A stretch of DNA of 64,000 nucleotides from Cryomorpha sp963741985 (GCA_963741985.1 CAVUKD010000001.1:310001-374000), one strand, 5' to 3'. Numbered from the stretch's first letter, positions 1-9,301 are shown. The notes: generated by a model not told the origin, from the letters alone. Numbers and translations are program-made.

Positions 1-1
1 T

Positions 2-2422
2 GTGGTTGGAGATCAACTTATACCAGTAGAATATCTTGGGAAGACATACATCCTAGTACGTGGAGGATTGACAAGTAATGGAGATCGCGCTATTCTATGT
101 GCTACTGAAGACAATACGGACTTATATATTGACGGCAGTTCAACACCCATAACGATAAATGCCGGTGAACAATATCAATACCAGATGGAAAGTACATCTA
201 CCTATGTAGAGGCATCCAAAAAAATTGCGGTCTTACATGTTACCGGCCTTGGCGATCAGCTTTGCGGTGCAATTATTCCATCACTAGATTGTACAGGTAG
301 CGAGCAAGTAGGTTTTGTGCGCGGCACCAGTCGACCGTTTTTATTAAATATCACCATTCGTGCAGGTGGTGAAGAGGGTTTTATTTTAAATGGTGATCCA
401 AATTTAATTCCCGCAAGTGCTTTCGAACCGGTTGTGGGTACAAATGGATATTTTGTTTTCGCCAGAATTGAGTATTCCACCAGTGACATACCTGTAAACC
501 AAGCAAATCTCGTGACCAACAATTCAGGTGAGGTATTCAACCTTGGGATTACCAATGGAAATTCAGGTTCATCTTGTAGTTACGGATACTTTTCTTCTTT
601 CAGTTTCCTGAATATTGGAAAAAATTCTGCCGTTTGTCTGGGCGATTCACTTATCCTAAATGCAGGTCCCGGAAAAACTGCCTATCTATGGAATACTGGC
701 GATACCACTCAAACTATCACGGTTTACGAAGCCGGCACGTACTATGTCGATGCATATTTCGGTACAGATTGTGTCGCAGCTGATACCATCGAGGTGAGCT
801 ATTACGAACCACCGATTGATCTTGGTGCGAATGATACGATCTGCGCCGGAACTTCACTCACTTTTCAGTTCGCAGGAAATTACCTTTTTACATGGCAAGA
901 CGGTTCGCATGAAAATAGTTTTACCGTGACTGATTCAGGCTTTTATTATGTAGATGTAAGTGATTATCAGCAATGCACTACACGCGATTCAGTTCATATT
1001 GCGATTAGCCCGCGGCCTGAAACCCCTGAGCTGACCGGAGAAGCCGAATATTGCACGGGAGAAAGCATTGAGCTTTTTATGAATGATTTTGACGGCGTTA
1101 ATTACCGGTATATTTTGCCTTCCGGCGAAACTGTGACTGGACAAGACCTCGTGATCGACGGTGCCCAAACTGATATGTCGGGAAGATATTACGGCTACTA
1201 CGTAAAAGACGGATGCGAAACCTTCAATGATTCCATTGATGTACTTGTTCATCCTTTGCCAGTAATCGATTTAGGTACAGATATATCCGTTTGTAACGGC
1301 ACCGATGTAACACTTGATCCCGGTCTCGCTGTTGGCAATTTTGAATGGCAGGATGGCTCTACTGATCTTACCTATTTCCCCACCCAATCGGGAACCTATA
1401 CGGTAACGGTTACAGATGTGAATATGTGTTCGACAACTGATTCTGTTGAAGTAGAATTCAAACCACTGCCTGAAAATCCAATCATCTCCGGCGATACAGA
1501 TTATTGTGCAGGTGAAGATGTCGCACTGAATACAGATGCGCAGTCTGGCGCTTCTTATAGCTGGATTGACCCGCAAGGAAATGTAACTCCGGGCGAAAAT
1601 GAAATCGTTTACGCCTCAAGCAATACCCCAACTTCAGGAGAATATTCACTGGTAATTGATCTATCCGGATGTTTGTCGGATACAGCTTACGCCAATGTAA
1701 ATATTCATCCAAATCCGCAGTTCAATTTAATGGCAGATACCACTATTTGTGACGGATCCACAATCGTTTTATCCGGTCCTGATGGGTACTCCTACGAATG
1801 GAGTAACGATGAGACTTCTCAAACAATTGAAGGGGGCAGCGGAAATTTTATGCTGACCATAACCGATGAAAATGGATGTTCAGCTTCCGACGAGGTCGTA
1901 GTCTCATCAGCAGGACCATCGGCTACAATTACCGTTTTGCCCTCCAATGAAGGTTTTCCCGGTTTTGAATTCACATTGAATGGCGACGCTCAAAATGGCT
2001 CCACTCCTATTGCCAATTGGACATGGAACTTTGGCGACGGAGCTACGGACGGAAACCAGAATACCACGCACATTTATACTTCTGCCGGGATTTATACTAT
2101 TTCACTGAATGTTTCTGATGACAGAGGTTGTGAATCTGCGAGTACGGAAATAGTTTCGATAAAGAATAACTTCAAGATTCCCGATGGCTTTTCGCCAAAC
2201 GGAGATGGTGTGAACGATACGTTCGTAATCCTTGGTCTCGAATTGAAAAACGATGTGAAGCTCCAAATTTTTAACCGTTGGGGAGCGATAGTTTTTGAAA
2301 GCAGTGATTACAAACCTGGCAATTTCTGGGATGGTGGCGACCACACTGACGGGACGTACTTCTACATTCTGCAAGTACCGGGAATGGATGCAAAAAGTGG
2401 GGCAGTAACCATTGCACGATAA
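2..2422 (+). CDS. Secreted adhesin-like protein with Ig-like/PKD repeats and gliding-motility-type C-terminal domain (5' partial)
   Basis: The reading frame is open from the left edge, so the N-terminus lies outside the window; the GTG at base 2 is not taken as a real start. At least 806 residues are visible. The middle is a series of roughly 80-residue beta-sandwich modules with the recurring pattern 'LGxDxxxCxGxxxxL...W.dGst...f.tv..sGtYyv.vtd..gC', typical of extracellular repeats in Bacteroidota. A PKD domain (WTWNFGDG) sits near residue 680. The last 85 residues, from 'FSPNGDGVNDTF' to 'DGTYFYIL', match the gliding motility-associated C-terminal (type B T9SS) sorting domain. It is therefore inferred to be a very large cell-surface or released protein exported by the type IX system. 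The ligand is unknown. Confidence 0.85.
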   Translation: MVGDQLIPVEYLGKTYILVRGGLTSNGDRAILCATEDNTDLYIDGSSTPITINAGEQYQYQMESTSTYVEASKKIAVLHVTGLGDQLCGAIIPSLDCTGSEQVGFVRGTSRPFLLNITIRAGGEEGFILNGDPNLIPASAFEPVVGTNGYFVFARIEYSTSDIPVNQANLVTNNSGEVFNLGITNGNSGSSCSYGYFSSFSFLNIGKNSAVCLGDSLILNAGPGKTAYLWNTGDTTQTITVYEAGTYYVDAYFGTDCVAADTIEVSYYEPPIDLGANDTICAGTSLTFQFAGNYLFTWQDGSHENSFTVTDSGFYYVDVSDYQQCTTRDSVHIAISPRPETPELTGEAEYCTGESIELFMNDFDGVNYRYILPSGETVTGQDLVIDGAQTDMSGRYYGYYVKDGCETFNDSIDVLVHPLPVIDLGTDISVCNGTDVTLDPGLAVGNFEWQDGSTDLTYFPTQSGTYTVTVTDVNMCSTTDSVEVEFKPLPENPIISGDTDYCAGEDVALNTDAQSGASYSWIDPQGNVTPGENEIVYASSNTPTSGEYSLVIDLSGCLSDTAYANVNIHPNPQFNLMADTTICDGSTIVLSGPDGYSYEWSNDETSQTIEGGSGNFMLTITDENGCSASDEVVVSSAGPSATITVLPSNEGFPGFEFTLNGDAQNGSTPIANWTWNFGDGATDGNQNTTHIYTSAGIYTISLNVSDDRGCESASTEIVSIKNNFKIPDGFSPNGDGVNDTFVILGLELKNDVKLQIFNRWGAIVFESSDYKPGNFWDGGDHTDGTYFYILQVPGMDAKSGAVTIAR

Positions 2423-2434
2423 CAGTAGTATAGA

Positions 2435-2563
2435 ATGACCCAAAAAAAAGATTCAAATGAGCCCGAGAGCACCTGGGAATTTATCCAAAAGTACTTTCCG
2501 GATATGTGGCATTATCTTATTTTAATTGTCATTATCATATTGGCAGCAGTATTCATATTATAA
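2435..2563 (+). CDS. Small single-span membrane protein, 42 residues
   Basis: A 42-codon frame opens with ATG 13 bases after the stop of the adhesin gene. It has a polar N-terminal half (many K, D, E, S; a WEFIQKYFPDMW segment) and then one uninterrupted hydrophobic helix of about 17 residues (LILIVIIILAAVFIL) ending at the stop codon. The amphipathic-then-hydrophobic layout, the tight spacing and the terminator directly after the stop suggest a real tail-anchored or phage-shock-like small membrane protein. I do not recognise a family. Confidence 0.5.
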   Translation: MTQKKDSNEPESTWEFIQKYFPDMWHYLILIVIIILAAVFIL

Positions 2564-2564
2564 A

Positions 2565-2592
2565 AAAAGGGCGCAATCATCTTCGCCCTTTT
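2565..2592. terminator. Bidirectional intrinsic terminator
   Basis: A perfect 9-bp stem, AAAAGGGCG (2565-2573) with CGCCCTTTT (2584-2592), encloses a 10-base loop. The A-run on one side and T-run on the other let it serve both the rightward small gene and the leftward MBL-rhodanese gene, which converge here. Confidence 0.8.
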
Positions 2593-2616
2593 GCATTTCA
2601 CACCAAGTCTTCACAT

Positions 2617-4026
2617 TCAGGACATCGAGGTCGAATTCAGCTGAGTTTCAACCGGTACGCCGGCAGCTTTAATCCCTGAGAAACCTTTTTCGACATTTAC
2701 TAAATTCTCAAAACCCCGCGATTTCAATATCGATATAGCAATAACCGAGCGATACCCACCGGCACAACTCAAATATTCTGTTTTATCTTTTTGATATTCC
2801 GCCATTTGACTATTAATAAAATCAAGTGGACGGTTTTCGGCATTGAGGACATGACCCGTCACAAATTCACTGGGCTTACGCACATCTACAATATTTAACT
2901 CCGCGTTTTTTAGGCGTACTGCAAATTCCTCTGGACTGATACTTTCGAGTGTATCAATTTCCTTACCTGCATCTTTCCACGATTCAAAACCACCTTTCAG
3001 AAATCCAATAGCGTGATCATACCCCACACGTGCCAGGCGGGTTACTACCTCTTCTTCCCTTCCCGGATCCGCCACAACAAGTATTTCCTGGTCGATATCC
3101 GGAATTAAATTCCCAACCCAGGGAGCAAAATCACCGTCAATTCCAATAAAAATAGCATTGGGGATAAAGCCTTTTACAAAAGTATTATGATCACGTGTGT
3201 CGAGAATTAAGGCACCTGTTTGATTCGCGGCAGCCTCAAAAGCATCCGACGATAAGGCCTGCAGTCCGCGCGACAAAACCGTATGGATACTGTCATAACC
3301 GTGCATATTCATAGCTACATTTTTTGGGAAATAGGCAGGTGGCGGAGCCAATCCATCGGTCACTTCTTTAACAAATTCCTCCTTAGTCATATCAGCACGT
3401 AAGGCATAATTAGTTCGTTTTTCTTCACCGATTGTGCCGGTCGTTTCCTTTCGCATATTCTTTCCGCAAGCAGATCCTGCTCCATGGGCCGGATAAACGA
3501 TGACAGAATCGGGCAAAGGCATTATTTTATCACGAAGCGAATCATAAAGGTAACCCGCAAGTTCTTCACGTGTAAGATCCGTTTTCGCAGCAAGATCGGG
3601 CCGACCGACATCACCTAAAAACAAGGTATCACCGGAAAATAAGGAATTCGGTTTTCCCGCTTCATCGAGCAGCAAAAAGCATGTGCTTTCCATTGTATGA
3701 CCCGGAGTATGGATTACCTTTAAGGAAACTTTTCCTATTTTAATCACCTCATTATCCTTTGCAATATATGCGTCAAAATCAGGCTTTGCATTCGGCCCGA
3801 AAACGATTTTGGCCCCGGTAGCTTTCGCCAAATCCAGATGCCCAGATACAAAGTCAGCATGGAAATGCGTCTCGAAGATATATTTGATTTTTGCCCCATC
3901 CTCAGTAGCTCTCTCAAGATATGGATTTACCTCACGGAGCGGGTCAATAATCACCACTTCTCCATTGCTTTCGATATAGTACGCGCCTTGAGCAAGGCAG
4001 CCGGTGTATATTTGTTCAACTTTCAT
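2617..4026 (-). CDS. MBL-fold hydrolase with two rhodanese domains (persulfide dioxygenase-like)
   Basis: 469 residues. The first ~240 form a metallo-beta-lactamase domain with the metal motif HxHxDxxxxH (H54, H56, D58, H63), H110 in TPGH and D133 in SGDTLF, the arrangement seen in ETHE1/Blh-type persulfide dioxygenases and related glyoxalase-II enzymes. Two rhodanese-like domains follow. The first has 'VVADPGREEE' where the active loop should be and lacks the catalytic Cys. The last has 'SCAGGYRS' and keeps it, so only the C-terminal one should carry persulfide. Likely role: oxidation of glutathione or low-molecular-weight persulfide in the cytosol during sulfide detoxification. The adjacent TauE/SafE exporter fits, since these two families are often neighbours. 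Exact substrate is inferred. Confidence 0.85.
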   Translation of the reverse strand: MKVEQIYTGCLAQGAYYIESNGEVVIIDPLREVNPYLERATEDGAKIKYIFETHFHADFVSGHLDLAKATGAKIVFGPNAKPDFDAYIAKDNEVIKIGKVSLKVIHTPGHTMESTCFLLLDEAGKPNSLFSGDTLFLGDVGRPDLAAKTDLTREELAGYLYDSLRDKIMPLPDSVIVYPAHGAGSACGKNMRKETTGTIGEEKRTNYALRADMTKEEFVKEVTDGLAPPPAYFPKNVAMNMHGYDSIHTVLSRGLQALSSDAFEAAANQTGALILDTRDHNTFVKGFIPNAIFIGIDGDFAPWVGNLIPDIDQEILVVADPGREEEVVTRLARVGYDHAIGFLKGGFESWKDAGKEIDTLESISPEEFAVRLKNAELNIVDVRKPSEFVTGHVLNAENRPLDFINSQMAEYQKDKTEYLSCAGGYRSVIAISILKSRGFENLVNVEKGFSGIKAAGVPVETQLNSTSMS

Positions 4027-4115
4027 TCCTTCAATATTTTGATTTTTAATAGGCTATCCTTACGGAAAAAAACACAGAGTGCAGATCCAAATTGATCCGA
4101 AAAGATGCATTCCCA

Positions 4116-4916
4116 TCACAAAAACAGCTCCTTTATGAAAATATAAATGCCCATTATCAAAATTAACCAGCCAAAACCTGATTTGAGTTTCGCTCCTGAA
4201 ATCTTTTTTGAAAGTGCATTTCCCACAAAGATACCCAGAATAGATAGACCCGTAAAGATTAATAAAAAGCTCCAGTCAATTTCCCGATTGATAATATCTC
4301 CAATAAATCCGAACAAGCTATTCATACTCATAATTAGCAAGGAAGTACCAACGGCTGTTTTCATATCCAGTTTTGAAAACAACACGAGCGCCGGAACAAT
4401 TAGAAAACCACCTCCGACCCCCACCAGCCCTGTCAACAAGCCAACACCGAAACCTTGTAGGACAATCGCGTACGATTTCATATTCGTTGAATCTGAATCG
4501 TCCATTTCTACGAGAACTTTTTTCTTTCGAATCATAGAAACCGACGCAAAAAGCATCATCAACGCGAAAATTACCATCAGGAAAACATTGTTGGTAACGA
4601 CGAAATCACCAATCGAAAACAGCTTTTCGGGAATAGCGGGGACGATATATTGCCTCGTCAAGAAGACAGCTATAGCAGCAGGAATTCCGAAAATGAGTGC
4701 GGCACGAATATTCACTAAACCCCGTTTGGAATACATCACGGTGCCCACCAAAGAAGTAGAACCCACCACAAAAAGTGAGTAACCGGTGGCCACCACAGGT
4801 GAATATCCGAGCAAGTACACCAAAACCGGAACAGTAACTATTGAGCCACCACCCCCCATCAATCCCAGAATTACCCCGATTAAAACAGCACCAATAAAAG
4901 CTAAAACTTCCAGCAT
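4116..4916 (-). CDS. TauE/SafE family sulfite/sulfur-anion exporter
   Basis: A polytopic inner-membrane protein with about eight hydrophobic helices and the family's Gly-rich loops near the start of each half (LGLMGGGGSIVTVP and LVGVGGGFLIVP). The frame can be extended to an ATG at 4952, but a clear TACTTTTG promoter element sits at 4942-4935, inside that extension. I therefore place the start at ATG 4916 (MLEVLAFIGA), giving 266 residues and an 18-base leader. It lies 89 bases upstream of the MBL-rhodanese gene on the same strand. Together they suggest disposal of sulfite or thiosulfate formed from persulfides. Substrate is inferred from family and context. Confidence 0.85.
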   Translation of the reverse strand: MLEVLAFIGAVLIGVILGLMGGGGSIVTVPVLVYLLGYSPVVATGYSLFVVGSTSLVGTVMYSKRGLVNIRAALIFGIPAAIAVFLTRQYIVPAIPEKLFSIGDFVVTNNVFLMVIFALMMLFASVSMIRKKKVLVEMDDSDSTNMKSYAIVLQGFGVGLLTGLVGVGGGFLIVPALVLFSKLDMKTAVGTSLLIMSMNSLFGFIGDIINREIDWSFLLIFTGLSILGIFVGNALSKKISGAKLKSGFGWLILIMGIYIFIKELFL

Positions 4917-4934
4917 TAACGTAATTTTTAAATG

Positions 4935-4942
4935 CAAAAGTA
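4935..4942 (-). promoter_or_regulatory. Bacteroidota -7 promoter element for the TauE gene
   Basis: TACTTTTG on the minus strand matches TAnnTTTG exactly. It ends 18 bases before ATG 4916 and decides against the longer ATG 4952 start. Confidence 0.6.
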
Positions 4943-5058
4943 AGTCATTCACTTCAAAACGATTCCGGAACCACAGGATAATGTCTAAAATCGGATACCA
5001 ACGAAATTTAAAAATTTAAAAAACAAAATGATGTCAACAAATCAGTATAGAATTGCTC

Positions 5059-5088
5059 TTGGAACAGGGGGCAAATAATATATCTTAG
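5059..5088 (+). promoter_or_regulatory. Probable promoter for the response regulator-xse operon
   Basis: TTG at 5059-5061, then exactly 19 bases, then TATCTTAG at 5081-5088, which has one mismatch to the TAnnTTTG element. Spacing fits the -33/-7 layout of Bacteroidota housekeeping promoters. Predicted transcript start is near 5094, about 40 bases before the GTG start. Confidence 0.5.
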
Positions 5089-5134
5089 CGACGTATTAAA
5101 CATTCTGCTTGAAACAATCCTAAACAAAAAACCT

Positions 5135-5527
5135 GTGTACGAATTAGCAATAATTATTGACGACGATCCCATTTCAATTTTGGTATGTGAAACCATGCTT
5201 AAAAAAGCCGACTTTGTCAAAACGATAAAAACCTTTAAAAATCCGACGGAGGCTTTGGCTTTTTTTGAGGAACATTACACAAGCGGAAAGAGTATTCCAG
5301 ATTTTATATTTCTCGATATTCAAATGCCAGAACTTACCGGTTGGGAATTTTTGGATGCATACACGAAATTACCCCAAGTGCCTATCAAAACTCCGAATGT
5401 AGTAATGTTGTCGGCCGTATACGACCCAGAAGATCAGAAAAAATCTACCGAGAATGAATTGGTATTAAGCTTTCTGGCCAAACCAATTACCACCGAAGCG
5501 TTGGAGAATTTGCGGACATTAAAGTAA
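5135..5527 (+). CDS. Single-domain response regulator (CheY-like receiver)
   Basis: 130 residues, only a receiver domain. The acidic cluster DDD is at 9-11, the phospho-acceptor is D61 in FLDIQMP, the switch Ser is S93 in MLSA, and the conserved Lys is K116 in AKPI. There is no output domain, so it should signal by protein contact. The start is GTG at 5135, because no in-frame ATG precedes the receiver and the upstream stop is at 5048. It ends 6 bases before xseA and is probably co-transcribed, but no histidine kinase is in the window, so its partner is unknown. Confidence 0.85.
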   Translation: MYELAIIIDDDPISILVCETMLKKADFVKTIKTFKNPTEALAFFEEHYTSGKSIPDFIFLDIQMPELTGWEFLDAYTKLPQVPIKTPNVVMLSAVYDPEDQKKSTENELVLSFLAKPITTEALENLRTLK

Positions 5528-5533
5528 AGTCAT

Positions 5534-6922
5534 ATGGACGATCTGCACCAAAAAACGAGACCGAAGTTTTATTCTTTGAGCGAGCTTTCGCGGAGTCTCA
5601 GTGTGCAAATTCAAAAAACGTATTCGGGAAAATACTGGATTGTTGCTGAGATCAGCAAACTCAATTATTATCCTCAGAGCGGCCATTGTTATCCACAACT
5701 GGTCGAGAAGAAAAACGGCAAAATCGTAGCCGACATGAAAGGATTTATTCTTCGGCAAACCTTTCAGAAAATCAAAGCACAGTTTACTTCTGCTACCGGA
5801 AAGGAACTTGGTGACGGGATGCAGATTCTATTTCAATGCACGCTCGGATTTCATGCCATATTCGGATTTTCACTGAATATACTTCAAATAGAACCTTCCT
5901 TCACCCTTGGCGAGATGGCCAGAATGCGACTGCAAGCGATCAAAAGGCTTAGAGCAGAAGGACTTTTCGAAAATAATAAGCAGCTCTTTTTGCCGTTGCT
6001 TGTGCAAAATATTGCCGTGGTCTCGGTAGAAACCAGTAAAGGATTTCTCGATTTTACCAATGTTCTGGCATCGAGCCCGTTTCCCGAAAGTATAAAAACC
6101 CGGCTGTTTCCGGCGCTATTGCAAGGCGATGCAGCTGTGGAAAGCATCCTTTCAGCATTGATAAAAATCCGGGAATCCGGCGTTCATTTTGATGCGGTAG
6201 CCATCATTCGTGGCGGGGGTGGCGAAACTGGATTGGATTGCTACGATAGCTTTAAGCTCGCACGTGAAGTAAGTCTTTTTCCAATTCCGGTGTTGACCGG
6301 AATCGGGCATGCAAGCAATCTCACTGTCGTGGAACAAGTAGCCCACAAAAACCTTATCACTCCGACGGATCTCGCGCGAAATTTAGTACAGAATTTTATA
6401 GATTTTGGAATTAGGCTCGAAAAAGCAAAACGGAGTCTATCCAAATTCCAAAAGGGCTGGTTTAAGTTGACCTCCAAAGAATTAGATAGTTGGGTCCAAC
6501 GCTTTATTTTTGAATTGAATGAGCGATTGACAACAGAGAAAAAGAATATTCGCCAAAGCGCCAACCGCATAAATTCTGGCGTAGAAACCGCTTTACGTGA
6601 AGCAAATATTTCGGTTAAATATCGCCTGCCCCTTCGATTAAAAAGCGGAGCAAAAACCAATTTTGAAAATCAAACACGACAACTCTCTTCTATCCCACCT
6701 GAAATAATCCGATTGAGTTCCGATCAGATTTCGGATGCAAAACGCAATCTCGGTTTTATTTCGGATAAATTGCGCATCTTAGACCCTGCAAATACGCTAA
6801 AACGCGGGTTCAGCATTACCACCATTGGCGGCAAGCCGATAATCGATGCATCACAGGCAGAGAAAGGCGCCGAACTCGAAACGCGCTTTTATATAGGAAG
6901 TGTAAAAAGTACCGTAAAATAG
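5534..6922 (+). CDS. xseA: Exodeoxyribonuclease VII large subunit
   Basis: 462 residues. The N-terminal OB-fold region (about 10-110; SLSVQIQKTYSGKYWIVAEI) is followed by the catalytic core with RGGGGETGLDCYD and GIGHASNLTVVEQVAHKNLITPTDLA, then a coiled-coil arm rich in K/R/E and a C-terminal 'LKRGFSITT' motif. These are the hallmarks of XseA. The core reads GHASN where many bacteria have GHExD; I recall similar variants in Flavobacteriia, so I do not read it as loss of function. With XseB it degrades single-stranded DNA in repair. It starts 6 bases after the response regulator and 5 bases before xseB. Confidence 0.93.
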   Translation: MDDLHQKTRPKFYSLSELSRSLSVQIQKTYSGKYWIVAEISKLNYYPQSGHCYPQLVEKKNGKIVADMKGFILRQTFQKIKAQFTSATGKELGDGMQILFQCTLGFHAIFGFSLNILQIEPSFTLGEMARMRLQAIKRLRAEGLFENNKQLFLPLLVQNIAVVSVETSKGFLDFTNVLASSPFPESIKTRLFPALLQGDAAVESILSALIKIRESGVHFDAVAIIRGGGGETGLDCYDSFKLAREVSLFPIPVLTGIGHASNLTVVEQVAHKNLITPTDLARNLVQNFIDFGIRLEKAKRSLSKFQKGWFKLTSKELDSWVQRFIFELNERLTTEKKNIRQSANRINSGVETALREANISVKYRLPLRLKSGAKTNFENQTRQLSSIPPEIIRLSSDQISDAKRNLGFISDKLRILDPANTLKRGFSITTIGGKPIIDASQAEKGAELETRFYIGSVKSTVK

Positions 6923-6927
6923 AAATC

Positions 6928-7128
6928 ATGGCAAAGCAAGAACGATACGAAGATCAGCTGGCAGAGCTCGAAAAAATCATTGAAGAGATAGAAGACGAAA
7001 GCGTATCCGTGGATGAACTTTCAGCCAAAGTAAAACGCGCAGCTCAGCTCATACGCAGCTGTCAGGCGGTACTCAAGAATACGGAGAAAGAAGTGGAGAG
7101 TATTTTGAAGGAGCTTGGGGAAGCGTGA
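6928..7128 (+). CDS. xseB: Exodeoxyribonuclease VII small subunit
   Basis: 66 residues, almost entirely helical. It has the family pattern 'YEDQLAELEKIIEEIEDESVSVDEL...AAQLIRSCQAVLKNTEKEVESIL', which forms the helical hairpin that binds XseA. Length is typical. Starts 5 bases after the xseA stop, so the two are translationally linked and give the subunits of one nuclease. Confidence 0.93.
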   Translation: MAKQERYEDQLAELEKIIEEIEDESVSVDELSAKVKRAAQLIRSCQAVLKNTEKEVESILKELGEA

Positions 7129-7154
7129 TTAACGCGTTGCCCAAGTTCTTTTGC

Positions 7155-8999
7155 CTACAAATGCTTCGCTAAAAACCCTTCCATAGCCCGATAAAACTCA
7201 AATCGGTTTTCTTCATTTCGAAAACCGTGGCCCTCATTGTCTTTCACCATATACTCCACCTCTACTCCACGCTTCTTCATGGCAGCCACCATCTGGTCAC
7301 TTTCGTCTTTGTTCACACGCGGGTCTTGTGCTCCTTGGGCGATAAAAAGTGGGGTTGTGATCTTGTCTGCGTGAAATACCGGCGATGAGGCTTTCAGCAA
7401 TTCGGCATCTGCCGGATCTTCGGGATTGCCGACCATCTCGTACATCATTTTCTTAAATGGTTCCCAATACGGTGGGATGGTTCCCATAAAACTGAAAAGA
7501 TTGGAAACACCGACATAATCAATTCCACAGGCGTATAAATCGGGGGTGAATGTAAGTCCGGCGAGAGTTGCGTAGCCGCCATAACTCGCGCCGTATATCG
7601 CAATCTTGTCTTTGTCACCGATTCCTTTTTCGACCAACCAGTTCACGCCATCGGTGATATCATCCTGCATGGCCAAGCCCCATTGGCGGAAGCTGGCTTG
7701 CCAAAATTCCCGACCGAAACCTATCGAGCCGCGGAAATTCATTTGTAGAACCGCGTAGCCTCTGTTTGCCAAAAACTGAATCTCCGGGTTAAAGCCCCAA
7801 GAGTCGCGCGCCCATGGCCCTCCGTGCGGATTGACCACCACGGGTAGATTTTTGGCTCTATCCATAGTTTGGCCAGACGGCAAAGTAAGATATCCATGAA
7901 TAGTAAGACCATCACGCGAAGCATACGAAATAGGGTACATCGACGCCATCTGTTTCTCATCAATCCAAGGCGAAGGATTTGCGATATCCGTTACTTCTCT
8001 TGTTTTGCGGTCGAATAGGTAGTATTCACCCAGAGACTTGTCAGAAATGGTCCGTAGAATGAATTTGTCTTCATCGTCATTTGAAGAAGTCATGAATACT
8101 TCCATTTCGGGAAACCGCTTCTCGAGGGTTTCGAAAATCTCCTTGTACTCATCATCAAAAAAGTGGCGTTCACTTTTCACGCCCGTGTATGAGGCTGCAA
8201 GAATCTTTTTATCCTTTTTGCTATAGCTCAACCCCGACACATCGTATTCATCATCTTGGAAAAGAACCTTTTCCTCCTTTCCCTTTTCCGGATCGAAGAT
8301 TACAATAGCAGATTTATCTCTTCCGAGATTGCTACTTGCATATAGCTTCTTGTTGTCAAAAGTAAAAAACTGTGGAGCCAATTCTTCTTTAAAATTGGTC
8401 GTTAAAACCGTCTTGAATTCATCGGCTTCTGTGACGCGGTAGAGTAGTGAAGTATTGACGCCATCGCTGGTAGATGCTACACGGAGTTTGCCCTCATGAT
8501 CGGTCATCCAGTTTGTAATATTTCCCGGATTCTCGGCTATCATTTCCATTTCACCCGTATTGATATTCAATCGATATGGATCAAATATCTCAGGATTGCG
8601 TTTATTCAGCCCTACGATCATAAAATCATCATCATCTTCGAGGTCGTCAATAATTTGACTACGCACTCCCGCCTCACGGGTAAGTGGTTTTAGATTTTCT
8701 CCGTTTGGATCTACCGCTACGAGGTAGAAATTTTCATCACCATTATCATCTTTCAAAAATACGATACGCTTGTCATTTGCCCAGAAATAACCTGATATAT
8801 CGCGATCCGTTTGCTCAGTAATTCGTATCGCCTTATGACTTCCGACTTCTTTTACAAAAATGTTCATACGGTTCTCCCACGGGGCCGTAAAGGAGTAATA
8901 TTTCCCATCGGGTGAAATCTGAAAAGCGGACATTTCGGGGTTTTTAAAAAAATCCTCGACTGGAATTGTTGGAACTTCTAAAGCTGTATCTGTATTCAT
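7155..8999 (-). CDS. S9 family prolyl oligopeptidase-type serine peptidase
   Basis: 614 residues. Residues 1-340 resemble the beta-propeller of S9 enzymes (repeated 'Y..S.DGk..a' strands). The C-terminal alpha/beta-hydrolase domain carries GASYGG with nucleophile Ser472, Asp559 in GAQDPRV and His591 in EGHGF, a complete catalytic triad. No signal peptide is visible at the start (MNTDTALEVPTIPVEDFF), so it is predicted cytosolic, cleaving or trimming short peptides. It converges with xseB, 26 bases away. Best placed with acylaminoacyl-peptidase or dipeptidyl-peptidase-like S9 members; exact specificity cannot be read. Confidence 0.88.
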   Translation of the reverse strand: MNTDTALEVPTIPVEDFFKNPEMSAFQISPDGKYYSFTAPWENRMNIFVKEVGSHKAIRITEQTDRDISGYFWANDKRIVFLKDDNGDENFYLVAVDPNGENLKPLTREAGVRSQIIDDLEDDDDFMIVGLNKRNPEIFDPYRLNINTGEMEMIAENPGNITNWMTDHEGKLRVASTSDGVNTSLLYRVTEADEFKTVLTTNFKEELAPQFFTFDNKKLYASSNLGRDKSAIVIFDPEKGKEEKVLFQDDEYDVSGLSYSKKDKKILAASYTGVKSERHFFDDEYKEIFETLEKRFPEMEVFMTSSNDDEDKFILRTISDKSLGEYYLFDRKTREVTDIANPSPWIDEKQMASMYPISYASRDGLTIHGYLTLPSGQTMDRAKNLPVVVNPHGGPWARDSWGFNPEIQFLANRGYAVLQMNFRGSIGFGREFWQASFRQWGLAMQDDITDGVNWLVEKGIGDKDKIAIYGASYGGYATLAGLTFTPDLYACGIDYVGVSNLFSFMGTIPPYWEPFKKMMYEMVGNPEDPADAELLKASSPVFHADKITTPLFIAQGAQDPRVNKDESDQMVAAMKKRGVEVEYMVKDNEGHGFRNEENRFEFYRAMEGFLAKHL

Positions 9000-9001
9000 T
9001 T

Positions 9002-9244
9002 TTTATTTTTTTTAGCCTATCAGCATCATAATTTACATGATCTAATTCGTCAGGTTCTAAAGGTGTATCTGCGTCCTTTCGTCAGAACGCTGTTTTTAGT
9101 TTCAAAACCCTTGAATTTAGGAGCGCGCCTTTCCTAAGGGCGAATCAATCGATTCGTGCTTTTAGGATTGCAAAGCAAGAAAGAATTTTTGCGGAAGCAA
9201 AACCCAACTTGCCAATTCTTGTTGAAACCGGAAAAGTCACCAAA
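9002..9244. other. Intergenic stretch without recognised gene
   Basis: Between the S9 peptidase start and the terminator of the M3 peptidase. I see no convincing ORF and no exact TAnnTTTG element. Presumably it holds the S9 promoter. Confidence 0.4.
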
Positions 9245-9301
9245 CAAAAAAACCTTTCAGAAATCTTTGGCAGCAAGTGCCCCAAATTTCCGAAAGGTTT
9301 T
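9245..9301 (-). terminator. Intrinsic terminator of the M3 peptidase gene
   Basis: Read on the minus strand, AAAACCTTTC (9301-9292) pairs with GAAAGGTTTT (9258-9249). A second stem segment lies inside it (9290-9286 with 9264-9260) and the outer stem is followed by a run of U. It begins 22 bases after the M3 peptidase stop. Confidence 0.85.

Noticed and set aside
4147..4782. 211-codon plus-strand frame
   Set aside because: Antisense shadow of the TauE gene; no independent motif.
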